Assembly (NCBI RefSeq): GCF_900115505.1
Contig: NZ_FOWQ01000002.1
Span: 573,145-637,144 of the forward strand
Source: Geodermatophilus dictyosporus
Lineage (GTDB): Bacteria; Actinomycetota; Actinomycetes; Mycobacteriales; Geodermatophilaceae
Direction of reading: 5' to 3'
DNA: 64,000 bases
Shown: positions 39,213 to 47,750 of the stretch, piece after piece
Numbering within the stretch: position 1 is the stretch's first letter
Layout: every line of letters starts with the position of its first letter
Position numbers and translations under genes: made by a program
Notes under the pieces: model-generated
The model's input: the letters and a program-made list of their open reading frames with translations, nothing else
The model's database searches: none
Told to the model about the DNA's origin: nothing

Positions 39213-40484
39213 GTGACCGCGGCTGCGCTGACCTCGCCGGACGCCGTCGCGCCCGCCGTCACCACGGTCGCCCTGGCCGACTCCCCCGACCTGCTGCGCC
39301 TGCTGCCCCGCGACGGCGCGCTGTCCTGGGTGCGCCGCGGCGAGGGCCTCGTGGGCTGGGGCGAGGCCGACCGGCTCGAGGTCTCCGGGCCCGGCGCGCT
39401 CGCCGAGGCCGCGGCGTGGTGGGCCGACCGCAGCGCCGGCCTGGTGGTCGACGACGGCGTCGGCGTCCCCGGCTCGGGCCCGGTCGTGTTCGGCAGCATC
39501 GCCTTCGACCCGGCCGCCGGGACGTCGGTGTTCGTCGTCCCGGAGGTCGTCGTCGGCCGCCGCGCCGACGTGACCTGGCTGACCACCACCGGCGACGTCG
39601 ACCCGCGCGAGGTCCTCGCGGCCGCCGGGCCGCTGCCGCCGGCGCCGGCCCGGCTGCGCTACGCCGACGGCGTCCTCGACCCCGCGTCGTGGTGCTCGGC
39701 GGTGGCCGCCGCCGTGGCGCGCATCGACGACGGCGACCTCGCCAAGGTCGTGCTCGCCCGCGACCTGCTGGTCACCGCCGACGCCCCGCTCGACCCGCGC
39801 CGGCTGCTCGAGCGGCTCGCCGACCGCTTCCCCGACTGCTGGACCTTCGCCGTCGACGGGCTGCTCGGCGCCACCCCGGAGCTGCTGCTGCGGCGCACCG
39901 GCCGGGAGCTGTCCGCGCGCGTGCTGGCCGGCACCGCACCGCGCGGCGCCGGCGCCGAGGACGAGCGGCTGGCCGTGGGGCTCATGGACAGCGCCAAGGA
40001 CCGCGCCGAGCACGCCCTCGCCGTCGACTCGCTGGTGCGCGCGCTCGACCCCTACTGCACCGCGCTGTCGGTGCCCGACGGGCCCTCGCTGCTGACGCTG
40101 GCCAACGTGCGACACCTGGCCACCGACGTCACCGGCACCCAGCGCCGGTCGGGCCGCCGCGGGTCGGCGGGCCTGCTGGAGCTCGTCGACGCGGTGCACC
40201 CGACCGCCGCCGTCTGCGGCACCCCGCCGGACCGGGCCGCCGCGGTGATCGCCGAGCTCGAGGGGTTCGACCGCGGCCGCTACGCCGGGCCGGTCGGCTG
40301 GCTCGACGCCGACGGGGACGGCGAGTTCGGCCTCGCCCTGCGCTGCGCCCAGCTCTCCGACGACGACCCGTGCTCGGCACGGCTGTTCGCCGGCTGCGGC
40401 ATCGTCGCCGGCTCCGACCCCGCCGCCGAGCTGGCCGAGACCCAGTCGAAGTTCGCCGCCGTCCAGGCCGCGCTGGAGAGCTGA
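39213..40484 (+). CDS. menF: Isochorismate synthase
   Basis: 423 residues from GTG 39213. The chorismate-binding domain occupies residues 160-420 with [35 protein letters not shown] and the conserved [31 protein letters not shown] and [20 protein letters not shown]. It converts chorismate to isochorismate at the head of menaquinone synthesis, feeding MenD encoded 2 kb away. Confidence 0.9.
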   Translation: MTAAALTSPDAVAPAVTTVALADSPDLLRLLPRDGALSWVRRGEGLVGWGEADRLEVSGPGALAEAAAWWADRSAGLVVDDGVGVPGSGPVVFGSIAFDPAAGTSVFVVPEVVVGRRADVTWLTTTGDVDPREVLAAAGPLPPAPARLRYADGVLDPASWCSAVAAAVARIDDGDLAKVVLARDLLVTADAPLDPRRLLERLADRFPDCWTFAVDGLLGATPELLLRRTGRELSARVLAGTAPRGAGAEDERLAVGLMDSAKDRAEHALAVDSLVRALDPYCTALSVPDGPSLLTLANVRHLATDVTGTQRRSGRRGSAGLLELVDAVHPTAAVCGTPPDRAAAVIAELEGFDRGRYAGPVGWLDADGDGEFGLALRCAQLSDDDPCSARLFAGCGIVAGSDPAAELAETQSKFAAVQAALES

Positions 40485-40489
40485 CCCGC

Positions 40490-41179
40490 GTGGTCCCGGA
40501 CCTGCGCTGGGACCACGGTGCGCACTACCGGCCGCTGCTGCTGCGCGCCCTGCCGCGGCGCTGCGAGCGGGTGCTCGAGGTCGGCTGCGGCACCGGTGAC
40601 CTGGCCGCCGTCCTCGCCGCCCGGGGCGCCACCGTGGACGCCGTCGACCGCTCGCCGGAGATGGCCGCGCTCGCGCGGGCCCGGGTGCCGCCCGGCGTCC
40701 GCGTGCTCGAGGGCGACGTGCTGGGGACCGGGCTGCCCCCGGGTGGCTACGACGCCGTCGTGGGCTCGGGCGTGCTGCACCACCTGCCGCTGGAGGAGGC
40801 GCTGCGCACCCTGGCCGCGGCGGTGCGGCCGGGCGGCGTGCTGGCGATGGTGGCGCTGCCGCGCACCGACCTGCCCCGCGAGCTGCCGCGGGAGCTGCTG
40901 GCCGCCGTGCTGCACCGGGCCGTCGGGCTGCTGCTGGCCCTCCGCGGCCGCCGCTGGGCCGGGCCGCCGCCGGGTATGCCCCTCCGGGAGCCGGAGCTGA
41001 CGGTGCGCGAGGTGCGGCGCCGGTCAGCGGCGGTGCTGCCCGGCGTCCGGGTGCGGCGGCTGCTGTTCTGGCGCTACCTCCTGGTGTGGCGCCGGCCCGG
41101 GTGGGACCGCGCGGACGACGGGGCCCCGACCGCCGGGGTGGCGGTCGGGGCCCCGTGGCGCCGGCGTCAGCCGGCGTAG
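40490..41179 (+). CDS. Class I SAM-dependent methyltransferase, unknown substrate
   Basis: 229 residues from GTG 40490, six bases after the menF stop, so it is probably co-transcribed. It has the SAM-binding motif VLEVGCGTGDLAAVLAARGA, the acidic VDAVDRSPEM, and GSGVLHHLPLEEALRTLAAAVRPGG. The C-terminal third is Arg-rich. The family is generic; the substrate is not identifiable, and a quinone-related role is only a neighbourhood hint. Its last codons contain a terminator hairpin. Confidence 0.75.
   Translation: MVPDLRWDHGAHYRPLLLRALPRRCERVLEVGCGTGDLAAVLAARGATVDAVDRSPEMAALARARVPPGVRVLEGDVLGTGLPPGGYDAVVGSGVLHHLPLEEALRTLAAAVRPGGVLAMVALPRTDLPRELPRELLAAVLHRAVGLLLALRGRRWAGPPPGMPLREPELTVREVRRRSAAVLPGVRVRRLLFWRYLLVWRRPGWDRADDGAPTAGVAVGAPWRRRQPA
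41120..41154. terminator. 15-bp hairpin within the 3' end of the methyltransferase gene
   Basis: GGGGCCCCGACCGCC pairs exactly with GGCGGTCGGGGCCCC around a 5-base loop. It lies between the ends of two convergent genes. Confidence 0.7.
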
Positions 41180-42291
41180 TTCACGTGCACGTGGTCGAAG
41201 TGGTTGGCGGTGACGCCACCGCGGTCCTCCATCGCCTTCCAGGTGCCGGTCGGCGAGGTCAGGATCCGCTGCTCCCAGATGACGTAGGAGACGCCGAGCT
41301 CCTCCCAGTGGTCCACGTGGTACTGCGCGATCGCGTCGCCGAGGGCGGCGTCGGACATGACCATGTAGTCCAGGGCCAGGCCGGACGGGTGGCCGTTGGG
41401 GTCGACGGCGCTGGCGCGGGTGCCGCCCAGGGTGATGTCGGCGGCGCCCGGCACGTTGCTGACGACGGCGTCCGCCGCCGCCTGCACCACGTCGCGGACC
41501 GGGCCGGCGGAGTTGGTGATCGTCGCGGTCGCACCGGCCGACGCGACCTCGGGGGCGGCCTGGGCCAGCGGGGCGACCGGGGCGGCGAGCGCGGACGTGC
41601 CGGCGGTGGCCGTGGTGGCGGCCTCGGCGGGCGCCCCGGTCGCCGACCCGGCGAGCGCGAGCACCTGGCCCGGGTGGATCCGGTTCGGGTTGCTGCCGAT
41701 GGTCTCGGCGTTGCGCTGGTAGAGGTCGCGCCACTTCTCGCCGTGGGCGGCGGCGATCCTCTGGATCGTGTCGCCGCGCTCGACCGCGTAGTCGCTGCCG
41801 GAGGCGGCGTGCCGGCCGTAGTCGTCGGCGTCGTGGTCGTGGTCGTGGTCGTCGTGGTCGCGCTGCTCGGCGGGCTGCGCGGCGGCGGGCTGTGCGGCGG
41901 GCGCCTCGGCGGCGGCTGCGGTGGTGCCGTCGGTGAGGTGCTTGCCGCAGCTCGGCCACGCGCCGATGCCCTGGCCGGCCAGGACGCGCTCGGCGACCTC
42001 GACCTGCTGGGCGGGGGTGGCGAGGTCGGCGCGCGGGGCGAGGTCGGTGCCGCCGAACGCGGCCCAGGTCGACTGGCTGAACTGCAGGCCGCCGTAGTAG
42101 CCGTTGCCGGTGTTGGTGCTCCAGTTGCCGCTCGACTCGCACTGGGCGACACCGGTCCAGTCGTGACCGGTGGCCGCCGAGGCGGGCGAGCTGAGGACGC
42201 CGAGCCCGACCACGGTGGCGCCGGCGGCGACAGGGGCCTTGGCGATGACCTTCTTGGTGCGGACGTAGCGGGGTGCGCGGTGCTTGGCCAT
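41167..42291 (-). CDS. Secreted Rpf-like transglycosylase with LysM and M15-type peptidase domain
   Basis: 374 residues from ATG 42291. A signal peptide ends near residue 40 (SSPASA). Residues 43-120 form an Rpf/transglycosylase-like domain with the catalytic glutamate in VAQCESSGNW. A linker with alternating His and Asp (DHDDHDHDHDADD, about residues 147-160) leads to a LysM domain (DYAVERGDTIQRIAAAHG to PNRIHPGQVLAL). After an Ala/Thr-rich spacer, the C-terminal ~110 residues have GHPSGLALDYMV and HFDHVHVNY, the zinc motif arrangement of M15/VanY-like peptidases. The protein should cut both glycan and peptide parts of peptidoglycan outside the cell. A c-di-AMP riboswitch precedes it. Confidence 0.85.
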   Translation of the reverse strand: MAKHRAPRYVRTKKVIAKAPVAAGATVVGLGVLSSPASAATGHDWTGVAQCESSGNWSTNTGNGYYGGLQFSQSTWAAFGGTDLAPRADLATPAQQVEVAERVLAGQGIGAWPSCGKHLTDGTTAAAAEAPAAQPAAAQPAEQRDHDDHDHDHDADDYGRHAASGSDYAVERGDTIQRIAAAHGEKWRDLYQRNAETIGSNPNRIHPGQVLALAGSATGAPAEAATTATAGTSALAAPVAPLAQAAPEVASAGATATITNSAGPVRDVVQAAADAVVSNVPGAADITLGGTRASAVDPNGHPSGLALDYMVMSDAALGDAIAQYHVDHWEELGVSYVIWEQRILTSPTGTWKAMEDRGGVTANHFDHVHVNYAG

Positions 42292-42304
42292 GGTGATGAT
42301 CTCC

Positions 42305-42500
42305 CGATCACCGCCGGCGAGGTGAGCTGTCGGGTTCGGGCGATCGAGTGCCCGGCCGCGGTTCGCGGCTTCACCCCGGAGGCGCGCTCCGACAGGCCCT
42401 CGTGGGCCGTCGCGCGCCGGAAGTGGTTCCCCCACCCCTGCCCTGGGACTGGACGGTTGGCGCGCGGTGGGCAGGGTTTGGCGGACCGGCGCTGCGCTCC
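42305..42500 (-). ncRNA. ydaO/yuaA-type c-di-AMP riboswitch
   Basis: On the minus strand, directly upstream of the Rpf-like gene, are the conserved blocks of the ydaO-yuaA motif. These are GCCAAACCCTGCCC, then CAGGGGTGGGGGAACCAC, then GGGGTGAAGCC, and finally CCGAACCCGACAGCTCACCT with CGCCGGCGG, which closes the P1 helix against GCGCCGG at the 5' end. In actinobacteria this riboswitch class is known upstream of rpf and other wall-hydrolase genes, where c-di-AMP binding turns expression off. The match is by eye; boundaries are approximate. Confidence 0.85.
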
Positions 42501-42521
42501 TGTTTGCTGAGCGCGACCAAA

Positions 42522-42550
42522 ACGTTACGTGTCGTCATGTCGACTGTCGC
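42522..42550 (-). promoter_or_regulatory. Candidate promoter of the riboswitch transcript
   Basis: TAACGT (-10, 42522-42527) follows a GCGACA -35-like box at 17-base spacing on the minus strand. It would start the transcript near 42515, just ahead of the riboswitch. The rest of the interval to the menD stop at 42640 shows nothing recognisable. Confidence 0.35.
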
Positions 42551-42639
42551 CGTGTCGTAGGTCACACCGGGCCGTCCGCGGCGTGTCGCCGACGGCGTGT
42601 CCCCCGGCCGGCGGCTGTGTGACGGACCGTTCCCGCTGG

Positions 42640-44319
42640 TCAGGCCAGTGCGGCGACCGCGGCGTCGCGGATCGCGACCGCGAGGTCGGCCTCGGCGTGC
42701 TGGTCGGTGCGCGCCACCACCACCCGGGGGCCGCCGAGGGCGAGCGCCGCGGTGAGCTCCTGCGGCGTCGTCACCGCCGTCGCCGCCCAGCCCAGCGCCC
42801 CGGCGACGGCGACCAGGTCGCGGCCGTGCGGTGTCCCGAACACCCGCCGGTAGTCGCGGGCGTACGCGGAGCGCCCCGGCTCGAGCTGGGCGAAGATCCC
42901 GCCGCCGTCGTTGTCGGGCACCACCACGGTGAGGTCCGGACGCGGTTCGCCCTCACCGGTCAGCAGCCCCTGCAGGTCGTGCAGGAACGTGAGGTCACCC
43001 AGGAGCGCCACGGCCGGGCCGCCGTGCACCACCGCCGCCCCGAGCGCCGTCGAGATCGTGCCGTCGATCCCGGCGACGCCGCGGTTGGCGAGCACGGTGA
43101 GGTCGCCGCGGGGGACGGCGAGCCGGTCGACGTCGCGCACCGGTGTCGAGGAGCCGAGCACGAGCAGGGCCCCGGAGGGCAGCGCGGCCACCACGTCCCG
43201 GGCCAGGCGGGCGGCGGTCAGCGCGGGTGCGGCGTCCAGCAGCGCGTCGACCGCCGTCCCGACCCGGCCGCCCGCGTCCCGCCACGCCTCCGCCCAGCCG
43301 TCGCCGTACCCCGGACCGGCCGGCGGGGCGTCCCGGCCGACCGCCGCGCTGGTCCGGCCGGCGTCGGGCCAGCGCGGTGCCACGGCGACGGTCTCCACCC
43401 GCACGCGCGGGTCGGCCAGGAGCGCCGACACCGGCCGGGACAGGGTCGGGCGGCCGACCACGACCACCCGCTCGGGGCGGTGCGCGTCCAGCCAGCCGGC
43501 GACGCCGAGCACCAGCGCCCCGCCGCGGACGGCGTCGCCGGTCCAGGCACCGCCGCTGGGCTCGGCGACCACCGGCCAGCCGGCCACCCCGGCACCCTCG
43601 GCCCAGGCGCGCCCGACGGCGGTCGGCCCGTCGCCGGCCACGACCAGCGTGCGCACCCCGCCGTCGACCGGCGCGGACGCCACCGGGGCGGGCCGGCCGG
43701 CGGTCCACGGCGCACCGCCGGCCCGGCCGGCCCACGGACCGGCGAGCTCGCCGGGCTCCCCGTCGGGCAGCAGCGGCTCGCGGAAGGGCAGGTCGAGGTG
43801 CACCGGGCCCGAGTCGGCCGACAGCGCGCCGGTGGCCGCCAGCACCGCCCGCGACACGACGGAGCGCCAGTAGCGGTTCTGCGCCTCCTCGCGGCCGGCC
43901 TCGGGCACGCCGACGTCGGCCGACCAGCGCACCGCCCCGCCGTAGAGCCCGGGCTGCTCGACGGTCTGGTTGGCCCCGGTGGCGCGCAGCTCCGGCGGCC
44001 GGTCGGCGGTGAGCGCCAGCAGCGGCACGCCGCTCGCGTCGGCCTCCAGGACGGCGGCGTGCAGGTGCGCGGCCGCCGTCCCGGAGGTGGTGAGGACCGG
44101 CACCGGGCGGCCCGAGGCGCGGGCCAGGCCGAGGGCGAGGAAGGCCGCCGTCCGCTCGTCGATGCGCACGTGCAGCCGCAGCACGCCGGCCCGCTCCGCC
44201 GCGGCCAGCGCGAGCGCGACCGGCGCCGAGCGCGAGCCGGGGGCCAGCACCGCGTCGGTGACGCCGTGCCGGGCCAGCTCGTCGACCAGCACGCGGGCCA
44301 GCGCGGTCGAGGGGTTCAC
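42640..44319 (-). CDS. menD: SEPHCHC synthase (2-succinyl-5-enolpyruvyl-6-hydroxy-3-cyclohexene-1-carboxylate synthase)
   Basis: 559 residues from GTG 44319 (GTGA overlap with the menC stop). Family markers are DAVLAPGSRSAPVALALA with the substrate-binding arginine, HVRIDERTAAFLALGLARASGRPV with the conserved glutamate, TSGTAAAHLHAAVLEA, LTADRPPELR, and the TPP site GDLTFLHDLQGLLTG to VVPDNDGGGIF. It condenses isochorismate with 2-oxoglutarate-derived semialdehyde. The upstream continuation of the open frame is antisense or out of frame with menC/menE and is not coding. Confidence 0.93.
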   Translation of the reverse strand: MNPSTALARVLVDELARHGVTDAVLAPGSRSAPVALALAAAERAGVLRLHVRIDERTAAFLALGLARASGRPVPVLTTSGTAAAHLHAAVLEADASGVPLLALTADRPPELRATGANQTVEQPGLYGGAVRWSADVGVPEAGREEAQNRYWRSVVSRAVLAATGALSADSGPVHLDLPFREPLLPDGEPGELAGPWAGRAGGAPWTAGRPAPVASAPVDGGVRTLVVAGDGPTAVGRAWAEGAGVAGWPVVAEPSGGAWTGDAVRGGALVLGVAGWLDAHRPERVVVVGRPTLSRPVSALLADPRVRVETVAVAPRWPDAGRTSAAVGRDAPPAGPGYGDGWAEAWRDAGGRVGTAVDALLDAAPALTAARLARDVVAALPSGALLVLGSSTPVRDVDRLAVPRGDLTVLANRGVAGIDGTISTALGAAVVHGGPAVALLGDLTFLHDLQGLLTGEGEPRPDLTVVVPDNDGGGIFAQLEPGRSAYARDYRRVFGTPHGRDLVAVAGALGWAATAVTTPQELTAALALGGPRVVVARTDQHAEADLAVAIRDAAVAALA

Positions 44320-45272
44320 GCGGCGAGCACCGCCGCGAGCCGCCCGGTCCAGCGGGCCGTCACGTCGTCGTCGGCGGCGACGGCGGCTCTCCGGTCGGGC
44401 GCCACGGCGCGCACCGGCAGGGCGCCGTCGACCGGGAGCAGCGGTGCCGAGGACACGTCCTGCGCCAGCAGCGCGACCGTGGCCAGCCCGCAGGCGAAGG
44501 GCAGCTCCGGCAGCGCCGCGGCCAGCGCCACCCCCGCGGCGATGCCCACCGAGGACTCCAGCGCGGAGGAGACCACGCACGGCAGGCCGTGCGCCTCGGC
44601 CACCCGCAGGGCCGCGCGCACGCCGCCCAACGGCTGCACCTTGAGGACGACGACGTCGCACGCCTCGCGCAGGTCGACCGCGAGCGGGTCGGCCGCGCGC
44701 CGCACCACCTCGTCGGCGGCCACCCGGACGTCGACCCGGCGGCGCAGCGCGGCCAGCTCCGCGAGGCCGGCACAGGGCTGCTCGACGTACTCCAGCCCCA
44801 CCCGGTCCAGCTGCCCGATCCGGACGACGGCGGTGTCGACGTCCCAGGCGGCGTTGGCGTCCACCCGCACGGCGCCGTCCGGACCGAGGGCGTCGCGGAC
44901 GGCCTCGACCCGGGCGAGGTCGTCGGCGGCGGTCTGGCCGGGCTCGGCCACCTTCACCTTCGCCGTCCGGCAGCCCGAGGCGGACACGATCGCGTGCGCC
45001 CGCTCGGCGTCGACCGCCGGCACCGTCACGTTCACCGGCACCGTGTCGCGCACCGGAGGCGGCCAGTCCCCCGCCGCCGCCTCCGCGGCGGCGGCCCACC
45101 AGCGGCGGCTCTCGGCGGCGTCGTAGTCCCAGAACGGGGAGAACTCGCCCCAGCCGCCCGGACCGCGCACCAGCACCCCGTCGCGGACGTCGATGCCGCG
45201 GAAGCGGGTGCGCATCGGCACCGACCACACCGCCAGCTCGTCGATCCCCGGCGGGAGGGCGGCGGTGATCAC
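44316..45272 (-). CDS. menC: o-Succinylbenzoate synthase
   Basis: 318 residues from GTG 45272. It belongs to the enolase superfamily: the catalytic lysines in TAKVKV and VLKVQPLGG, and metal ligands in RVDANAAW, YVEQPC and AADEVVRR. It dehydrates SHCHC to o-succinylbenzoate. The frame is open upstream, but 45272 has the family N-terminus and the region before it is a dispersed repeat. Confidence 0.9.
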   Translation of the reverse strand: MITAALPPGIDELAVWSVPMRTRFRGIDVRDGVLVRGPGGWGEFSPFWDYDAAESRRWWAAAAEAAAGDWPPPVRDTVPVNVTVPAVDAERAHAIVSASGCRTAKVKVAEPGQTAADDLARVEAVRDALGPDGAVRVDANAAWDVDTAVVRIGQLDRVGLEYVEQPCAGLAELAALRRRVDVRVAADEVVRRAADPLAVDLREACDVVVLKVQPLGGVRAALRVAEAHGLPCVVSSALESSVGIAAGVALAAALPELPFACGLATVALLAQDVSSAPLLPVDGALPVRAVAPDRRAAVAADDDVTARWTGRLAAVLAA

Positions 45273-45287
45273 GCCCGCCAGCGTATG

Positions 45288-45347
45288 GCCCTCCTGCAGG
45301 GCCCGCCGCGAGCCTGCGAGTGGTGGGGGGGCAGGAGGGTCCTCTTC
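45288..45347 (-). repeat. Dispersed nested-palindrome repeat, copy 3
   Basis: Minus-strand copy (AGGACCCTCCTGCC start, CTCGCAGGCTCG centre, GGCGGGCCCTGCAGGAGGG end). It lies in the divergent menC/menE intergenic region, immediately upstream of the menE -10 box. Confidence 0.75.
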
Positions 45348-45349
45348 CG

Positions 45350-45355
45350 TACCCT
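45350..45355 (+). promoter_or_regulatory. TACCCT -10 box of a likely leaderless menE promoter
   Basis: TACCCT lies eight bases before GTG 45364 with no ribosome-binding site. The sequence and spacing repeat those at menF. Confidence 0.45.
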
Positions 45356-45363
45356 GGCTCGAC

Positions 45364-46560
45364 GTGCCCCGGCAGCTGACCGTCCTCACCGCGCCGGACT
45401 CCCCCGACGCCGTCCTCGGCACCGTGCTGCCCGCCGTCCGCGCCTGCCTCGACGGGACCGCGCCGCTCGCCGTCCTCCCCGCCGGGCCGCCCGAGGCCGC
45501 GGCCCGGGAGGTCCTCGCGCCGGCCGAGCCGCTCGAGGACGGCGCCGACCTCGTCGTCGTCACCTCCGGCTCCACCGGCCGCGGCCGCGGCGTGCTGCTG
45601 ACCGCCGCGGCGCTGCGGGCCTCGGGCACCGCGACGCTGGCGCGGCTGGGCGGCCCGGGGACGTGGCTGCTGGCCCTGCCGGTGTCGGCGATCGCCGGGC
45701 TGCAGGTGCTGTGCCGCTCGGTGCTGGCCGGCACCGGGCCGACCGTCCTCGGGCCCGGGGAGTCGCTGGCCGCGGCGGTCAGGCGGACCGGCGGCGACCG
45801 GCGCTACACCGCCCTCGTGCCCACCCAGCTGCACCGGTACCTGGAGCGCGAGCCCGCGGCGCTGCGCGCGTTCGACGCCGTGCTGGTGGGCGGCGCGGCC
45901 ACCGACCCGGGGCTGCTGGCGCGCGCCCGCGAGGAGGGGGTGGCCGTGGTGACCACCTACGGCACGACCGAGACGGCCGGCGGGTGCGTCTACGACGGCG
46001 TCCCGCTCGACGGCGTGCGCGTGCGCGCCGACGACGAGGGGATCGCCGTCGCGGGCCCGGTGCTCGCGCTCGGGTACCGGCGCGACCCGGCCGCCACGGC
46101 CGCGGCCTTCGCCGGCGGGGAGTTCCGCACCCGCGACGCCGGGTCGGTCGGGCCCGACGGGCGGCTGACCGTGCACGGCCGGCTGGACGACGTCGTGGTG
46201 ACCGGCGGGGTGAACGTCGCCCCCCAGGCGGTCGAGGGCGCGCTGCGCGAGCACCCCGCCGTCGCCGACGCCGTCGTCTTCGGCCGTCCCGACGAGGAGT
46301 GGGGGCAGCGCGTGGTGGCCGCCGTCGTCCCGGCGGGCGGGGAGGCGCCCGACCTCGCCGTCCTGCGGCCGTGGGTGGCCGCGCGGCTGGGGAGCCCCTC
46401 GGCGCCGCGCGAGCTGCACGTCATCGCGGCGGTGCCGACGCTGCACACCGGCAAGCCCGACCGCCGCGGGGTCGCCGCCGCGGCGACGGACCGGCACGGC
46501 CCGCCTGCGGGGTCCCGCCGCGAGCCCGCGAGTGGCGGGCAGCAGGGGGGTCCTTCGTGA
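45364..46560 (+). CDS. menE: o-Succinylbenzoate-CoA ligase with repeat-derived C-terminal tail
   Basis: 398 residues from GTG 45364. It is an acyl-adenylating enzyme: VVVTSGSTGRGRGVLLT (phosphate loop), VTTYGTTETAGGC, GRLDDVVVTGGVNVAPQAVEGAL and the C-terminal lysine in TLHTGKPDRRGV. It activates o-succinylbenzoate for MenB, which is not in this window. The last ~20 residues after the family end are encoded by a dispersed palindromic repeat. The stop overlaps menA ATG by one base. Confidence 0.9.
   Translation: MPRQLTVLTAPDSPDAVLGTVLPAVRACLDGTAPLAVLPAGPPEAAAREVLAPAEPLEDGADLVVVTSGSTGRGRGVLLTAAALRASGTATLARLGGPGTWLLALPVSAIAGLQVLCRSVLAGTGPTVLGPGESLAAAVRRTGGDRRYTALVPTQLHRYLEREPAALRAFDAVLVGGAATDPGLLARAREEGVAVVTTYGTTETAGGCVYDGVPLDGVRVRADDEGIAVAGPVLALGYRRDPAATAAAFAGGEFRTRDAGSVGPDGRLTVHGRLDDVVVTGGVNVAPQAVEGALREHPAVADAVVFGRPDEEWGQRVVAAVVPAGGEAPDLAVLRPWVAARLGSPSAPRELHVIAAVPTLHTGKPDRRGVAAAATDRHGPPAGSRREPASGGQQGGPS
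46500..46556 (-). repeat. Dispersed nested-palindrome repeat, copy 4, inside the menE 3' end
   Basis: The element follows the family consensus (AGGACCCCCCCTGC start, CTCGCGGGCTCG centre). It encodes the last residues of MenE in the plus direction and supplies the GGGGGG that precedes the menA start, so its insertion changed both the protein end and the intergenic junction. Confidence 0.75.
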
Positions 46561-47432
46561 TGGCCACCCCCGCGCAGTGGGTGGCCGGTGCCCGGCCGCG
46601 CACCCTGCCCGCCGCGCTGGCGCCGGTCCTGGTGGGCAGCGGCGCCGCGGCCGCGCTCGGCGGCTTCCGGCCGGTCCCGGCGCTGCTGGCCCTGCTGGTG
46701 GCGCTGGCCCTGCAGGTGGCGGTCAACTACGCCAACGACCACTCCGACGGCAAGCGCGGCACCGACGCCGACCGGGTCGGGCCGATGCGGCTGGTCGGCT
46801 CGGGCGCGGCCTCGGCGCGGCAGGTGCTGGTGGCCGCGCTGCTGGCCTTCGCCGTCGCCGGTGTCGCGGGGCTGGTGCTGGCCGCGCTGTCGAGCTGGTG
46901 GCTGGTCGCCGTCGGCGCGGTGTGCATCGCGGCGGCCTGGACCTACACCGGCGGCCCGCTGCCCTACGGCTACCGGGCGCTGGGCGAGCTCTTCGTCTTC
47001 GTCTTCTTCGGCCTGGTCGCCGTGGCCGGGACGACCTTCGTGCAGACCGGCCGGGTGGAGGGCCTGGCGCTGGCCGCGGCGGTGCCGATCGGGCTGATGT
47101 CGGTCGCCCTGCTGGTGGTCAACAACCTGCGCGACGTCGAGGGCGACGCGCGGGTGGGCAAGCGCACGCTGGCGGTGCTGCTCGGTGACCGCGCCACCCG
47201 GCGGTTCTACGTCGGGCTGCTCGCGGTCGCGTTCGCCGTCGTCCTCGCCATCGGGGTGGACCGGCCGTGGGCGCTGCTGGCGCTGGCCGCCGCCCCGCTG
47301 GCGGTGCCGCCGTCCCGGGTGGTGCTCTCCGGCGGCCGGGGGCCGGCGCTGATCGCCGCGCTGCAGGCCACCGGCCTGCTCACCCTGGTCACCGGCGTGC
47401 TGCTGGCGGCCGGCCTGGCCCTGTCGGCCTGA
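46560..47432 (+). CDS. menA: 1,4-dihydroxy-2-naphthoate polyprenyltransferase
   Basis: 290 residues with about eight membrane helices. UbiA-family aspartate motifs are NYANDHSDGKRGTD and NNLRDVEGD. MenA joins the polyprenyl tail to dihydroxynaphthoate in the membrane, so it uses the product of the synthase encoded at the end of the nuo operon. The ATG shares a base with the menE stop; a GTG one codon earlier is an alternative. Confidence 0.93.
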   Translation: MATPAQWVAGARPRTLPAALAPVLVGSGAAAALGGFRPVPALLALLVALALQVAVNYANDHSDGKRGTDADRVGPMRLVGSGAASARQVLVAALLAFAVAGVAGLVLAALSSWWLVAVGAVCIAAAWTYTGGPLPYGYRALGELFVFVFFGLVAVAGTTFVQTGRVEGLALAAAVPIGLMSVALLVVNNLRDVEGDARVGKRTLAVLLGDRATRRFYVGLLAVAFAVVLAIGVDRPWALLALAAAPLAVPPSRVVLSGGRGPALIAALQATGLLTLVTGVLLAAGLALSA

Positions 47433-47447
47433 GGGGCGGGCCGGCCG

Positions 47448-47750
47448 TCAGGCCGCGGCGTCGCCGCTGAGGCGGGCGCGCAGCTGCTCCTTGGCGTGCC
47501 GCCTCTCCTCCTGCCGCAGCACCAGCGCCGTGCTCAGCCGCTCGCGCGAGCGGCGCAGCACGAAGTAGGCCACCGGCATCGACAGCACCAGCCCGAACAG
47601 CAGGCCCGACCAGAAGTCGAGGCCGACCATCCAGAGGACCACGGTCAGCACCGCGAAGACCGCCAGCCGGCCGACGGTGTGGACCACCAGCCAGGGCAGC
47701 ACCTTCGGGCGCTCCGCCGGCGTCCCGGTCGTGCGGTCCTGCTCAGCCAT
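47448..47750 (-). CDS. DUF4229-like small membrane protein
   Basis: 100 residues from ATG 47750. Two helices (about residues 18-38 and 42-62) are followed by a charged tail of repeated Arg/Glu (RRSRERLSTALVLRQEERRHAKEQLRARLSG). This is the pattern of the DUF4229 family that occurs near menA in actinobacteria. The function is unknown. Its start overlaps the Lrp gene stop by 8 bases, so the two are coupled. Confidence 0.7.
   Translation of the reverse strand: MAEQDRTTGTPAERPKVLPWLVVHTVGRLAVFAVLTVVLWMVGLDFWSGLLFGLVLSMPVAYFVLRRSRERLSTALVLRQEERRHAKEQLRARLSGDAAA

Noticed and set aside
42640-46497. 1285-codon continuous minus-strand frame containing menD
   Set aside because: Only the part from 44319 down is MenD. 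The rest is out of frame with menC and antisense to menE.
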